Shown here in pieces: positions 6,241 through 7,859 of a stretch of 7,859 nt of DNA (within the stretch, counting starts at the first letter, position 1; each line of letters starts with the position of its first letter). Location of the stretch: positions 1 to 7,859 of the forward strand of contig JAUHWE010000191.1 of assembly GCA_030424825.1 (NCBI GenBank), read 5' to 3'. The DNA is from Verrucomicrobiia bacterium (lineage in GTDB: Bacteria; Verrucomicrobiota; Verrucomicrobiia; Opitutales; Opitutaceae). Under the pieces are notes generated by a model. It was not told the origin of the DNA. It ran no database searches and was given only the letters and a program-made list of their open reading frames with translations. The position numbers were made by a program, and so were the translations under genes.

Positions 6241-7859
6241 TTAGTTGGCTACGATGTTCAGAATTTTGCCCGGGACGAAGATGACTTTACGAATCGTCTT
6301 CCCTTCAATCTGGGCGAGGACCCGAGGCTCTTCCTTAGCCAAAGCGAGAACGTCTGCCTCGTTCGATGACTTCGATACCATGGCTTGCCCTCGGAATTTC
6401 CCATTGACCTGAAAAACGATCTTCACGTCGTCGCTGACGAGTTTCGACGGGTCCACGCTGGGCCAAGGACCCATGACGACAGAGTGGGGCTCGCCCAGTC
6501 GGCTCCACAGTTCTTCGCTGATGTGGGGGGCCATTGGAGCGAGCAGTTGAACGAATTTTTTGGCAGTAGAAAGACGGAATGCTTCCGATGCGTGCAAGTG
6601 GTTGATTAGAATCATCAACTGCGAGATTGCCGTGTTGAAACTGAGTTTATCCAAATCCTGGCTAACCTTTTGGATTGTCTGATTGAGGAGAATCTCGGTT
6701 TCTTCGCTTTCCTGGTAGTCGTCTTTGACTTTTGGATTCAAGTTGCCGTCTTTTCCGACGATTTCCCGCCAGACTTTGTTGAGAAAGCGGCTGACGCCAC
6801 CGATGCCTTTGGAATTCCAAGGTTTGCGAGCTTCGAGGGGACCCAAAAACATCAAGTACAGCCGCAACGTGTCGGCTCCGTACTGATTGACAACTTCGAC
6901 CGGATCGACCCCATTGCCGGCGCTTTTGGAGATTTTCTTACCGTCCTCACCTAGGAGCATCCCTTGATGAAATAGCCTGGAAAAAGGTTCTTTGGTAGGG
7001 ACGAGACCCTCGTCGAAAAGCACTTTGTGCCAAAACCGGGCATACAGAAGGTGAAGTACCGCGTGTTCCGATCCACCGATGTACATGTCGGGAGTTTTCC
7101 AATACTCAAGCGCTTCCTTTGATGCGAGCTGCTCTGAATTCTTCGGATCCATGTAGCGAAGGTAATACCAGCAGGAGCCGGCCCATTGCGGCATGGTATT
7201 AGTCTCTCTCGAAGCTCGTATCCATTTTTCCCCATCGGGCTTTTCCTTGCTTGCGGGAACGAACGCTCCGGTATTGAACTGATACCAGATTTGCATCCAG
7301 TCATCAGCCTTTTTCAAGGGGCTTTCCCCCGTGCCAGCCGGTTCGTAGGATTCAACGTTTGGCAGTTCGAGGGGGAGTGACTGCGGGGGAACGGGGAGAG
7401 CGTAGAGTGTGCCCGATTCGTCGGTATAGGCTACGGGCTCCGGTGGAAGCCAGTCTTTCAAATCTCCACTCTGAACCGCTTTTTCGTAGTCTTCTTCCGA
7501 TACCCAAGCCACTGGAAAGGGTTCGCCCCAGTAGCGTTGTCGGGAAAAGAGCCAATCGCGCAGCCTGTATTGAGTACTTTCTTCTCCCTTGCCGGCTTCA
7601 TTCAGCTTTGCAGTGATTTTCTGTTTCGCTTTCTGCCAGGGAAGCCCGTCGTATTCGCCCGAATTGATGAGCGTGCCATCGCCGAGGTACGGGAGCGACT
7701 CGGTGCCGTCCCCTTTGATTACTTGAACGATAGGGAGGTCGAACTGTTCGGCAAACTCGAAGTCCCGCGTGTCGTGAGCTGGAACGGCCATAATGGCGCC
7801 GGTTCCGTAACTGATAAGCACGTAGTCCGCAATCCAAACGGGAATCTTGTCTCCCGTCA
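6241..7859 (-). CDS. leuS: Leucyl-tRNA synthetase, C-terminal part (N-terminus beyond right edge)
   Basis: Class I aminoacyl-tRNA synthetase charging tRNA-Leu with leucine. The visible 538 residues run from the end of the CP1 editing domain to the stop TAA at 6241-6243; the frame is open through 7857, so the HIGH motif and most of the editing domain lie outside. Seen in order: the editing-site segment YGTGAIMAVPAHDTRDFEFA with its conserved Asp; RDWLFSRQRYWGEPFP; NTMPQWAGSCWYYLRY; YIGGSEHAVLHLLYARF; HQGMLLGEDGKKISKS, a KISKS version of the KMSKS loop (about 6925-6939); the anticodon-binding helices (ISEELW); and a C-terminal FQVNGKFRG domain ending KIRKVIFVPGK-like. The E. coli-type leucine-specific insertion before KMSKS is absent: only GEDG links HQGMLL to KKISKS. 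It is the first visible gene of the leftward series; lpxI starts 34 bases after it. Confidence 0.97.
   Translation of the reverse strand, partial: TGDKIPVWIADYVLISYGTGAIMAVPAHDTRDFEFAEQFDLPIVQVIKGDGTESLPYLGDGTLINSGEYDGLPWQKAKQKITAKLNEAGKGEESTQYRLRDWLFSRQRYWGEPFPVAWVSEEDYEKAVQSGDLKDWLPPEPVAYTDESGTLYALPVPPQSLPLELPNVESYEPAGTGESPLKKADDWMQIWYQFNTGAFVPASKEKPDGEKWIRASRETNTMPQWAGSCWYYLRYMDPKNSEQLASKEALEYWKTPDMYIGGSEHAVLHLLYARFWHKVLFDEGLVPTKEPFSRLFHQGMLLGEDGKKISKSAGNGVDPVEVVNQYGADTLRLYLMFLGPLEARKPWNSKGIGGVSRFLNKVWREIVGKDGNLNPKVKDDYQESEETEILLNQTIQKVSQDLDKLSFNTAISQLMILINHLHASEAFRLSTAKKFVQLLAPMAPHISEELWSRLGEPHSVVMGPWPSVDPSKLVSDDVKIVFQVNGKFRGQAMVSKSSNEADVLALAKEEPRVLAQIEGKTIRKVIFVPGKILNIVAN

Noticed and set aside
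1..7859. Mobile element, CRISPR array, tRNA/rRNA gene, toxin-antitoxin or defence system
   Set aside because: I saw no direct repeats with spacers, transposase motifs, cloverleaf-like segments or defence-type domains; the recognised genes account for nearly all of the window.

Overview
The window reads as an ordinary chromosomal segment of a Gram-negative bacterium with roughly 50% GC by eye. It is almost fully coding, with seven recognisable genes and no mobile element, CRISPR array, tRNA or rRNA visible. Gram-negative is supported by a lipid A gene (lpxI). The set (long SppA, stand-alone SufT, a DUF151 bifunctional-nuclease protein, LpxI, poor Shine-Dalgarno leaders) would fit a Verrucomicrobiota (Opitutae-like) genome, but that is an inference from general resemblance and not a measured placement.

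Rightward half (1-3590, + strand): the C-terminal two thirds or so of a CstA-family carbon-starvation/peptide or pyruvate transporter, cut by the left edge. A 134-base gap follows with a perfect TATAAT. Next come a full-length signal peptide peptidase (sppA, both catalytic residues present) and, 14 bases later, a SufT/MIP18-type Fe-S assembly protein (sufT). sppA and sufT are probably co-transcribed.

Leftward half (3612-7859, - strand), in transcription order: leuS (leucyl-tRNA synthetase, N-terminal part beyond the right edge), lpxI (lipid A precursor hydrolase), a bifunctional-nuclease-domain (DUF151) protein, and dus (tRNA-dihydrouridine synthase). Gaps are 34, 121 and 128 bases (the last two using my preferred starts). 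The two halves meet tail to tail at sufT/dus with 21 bases between stop codons and no visible terminator hairpin.

The functions are housekeeping: tRNA charging and modification, outer-membrane lipid A synthesis, membrane protein turnover, Fe-S maturation and nutrient uptake. I did not find an undescribed multi-gene system. The least explained stretch is the gap upstream of dus (4659-4786). It contains a coding-looking 31-codon frame, in phase with dus but separated from it by one TGA, with a near-perfect Shine-Dalgarno core that does not sit at usable distance from the dus start.
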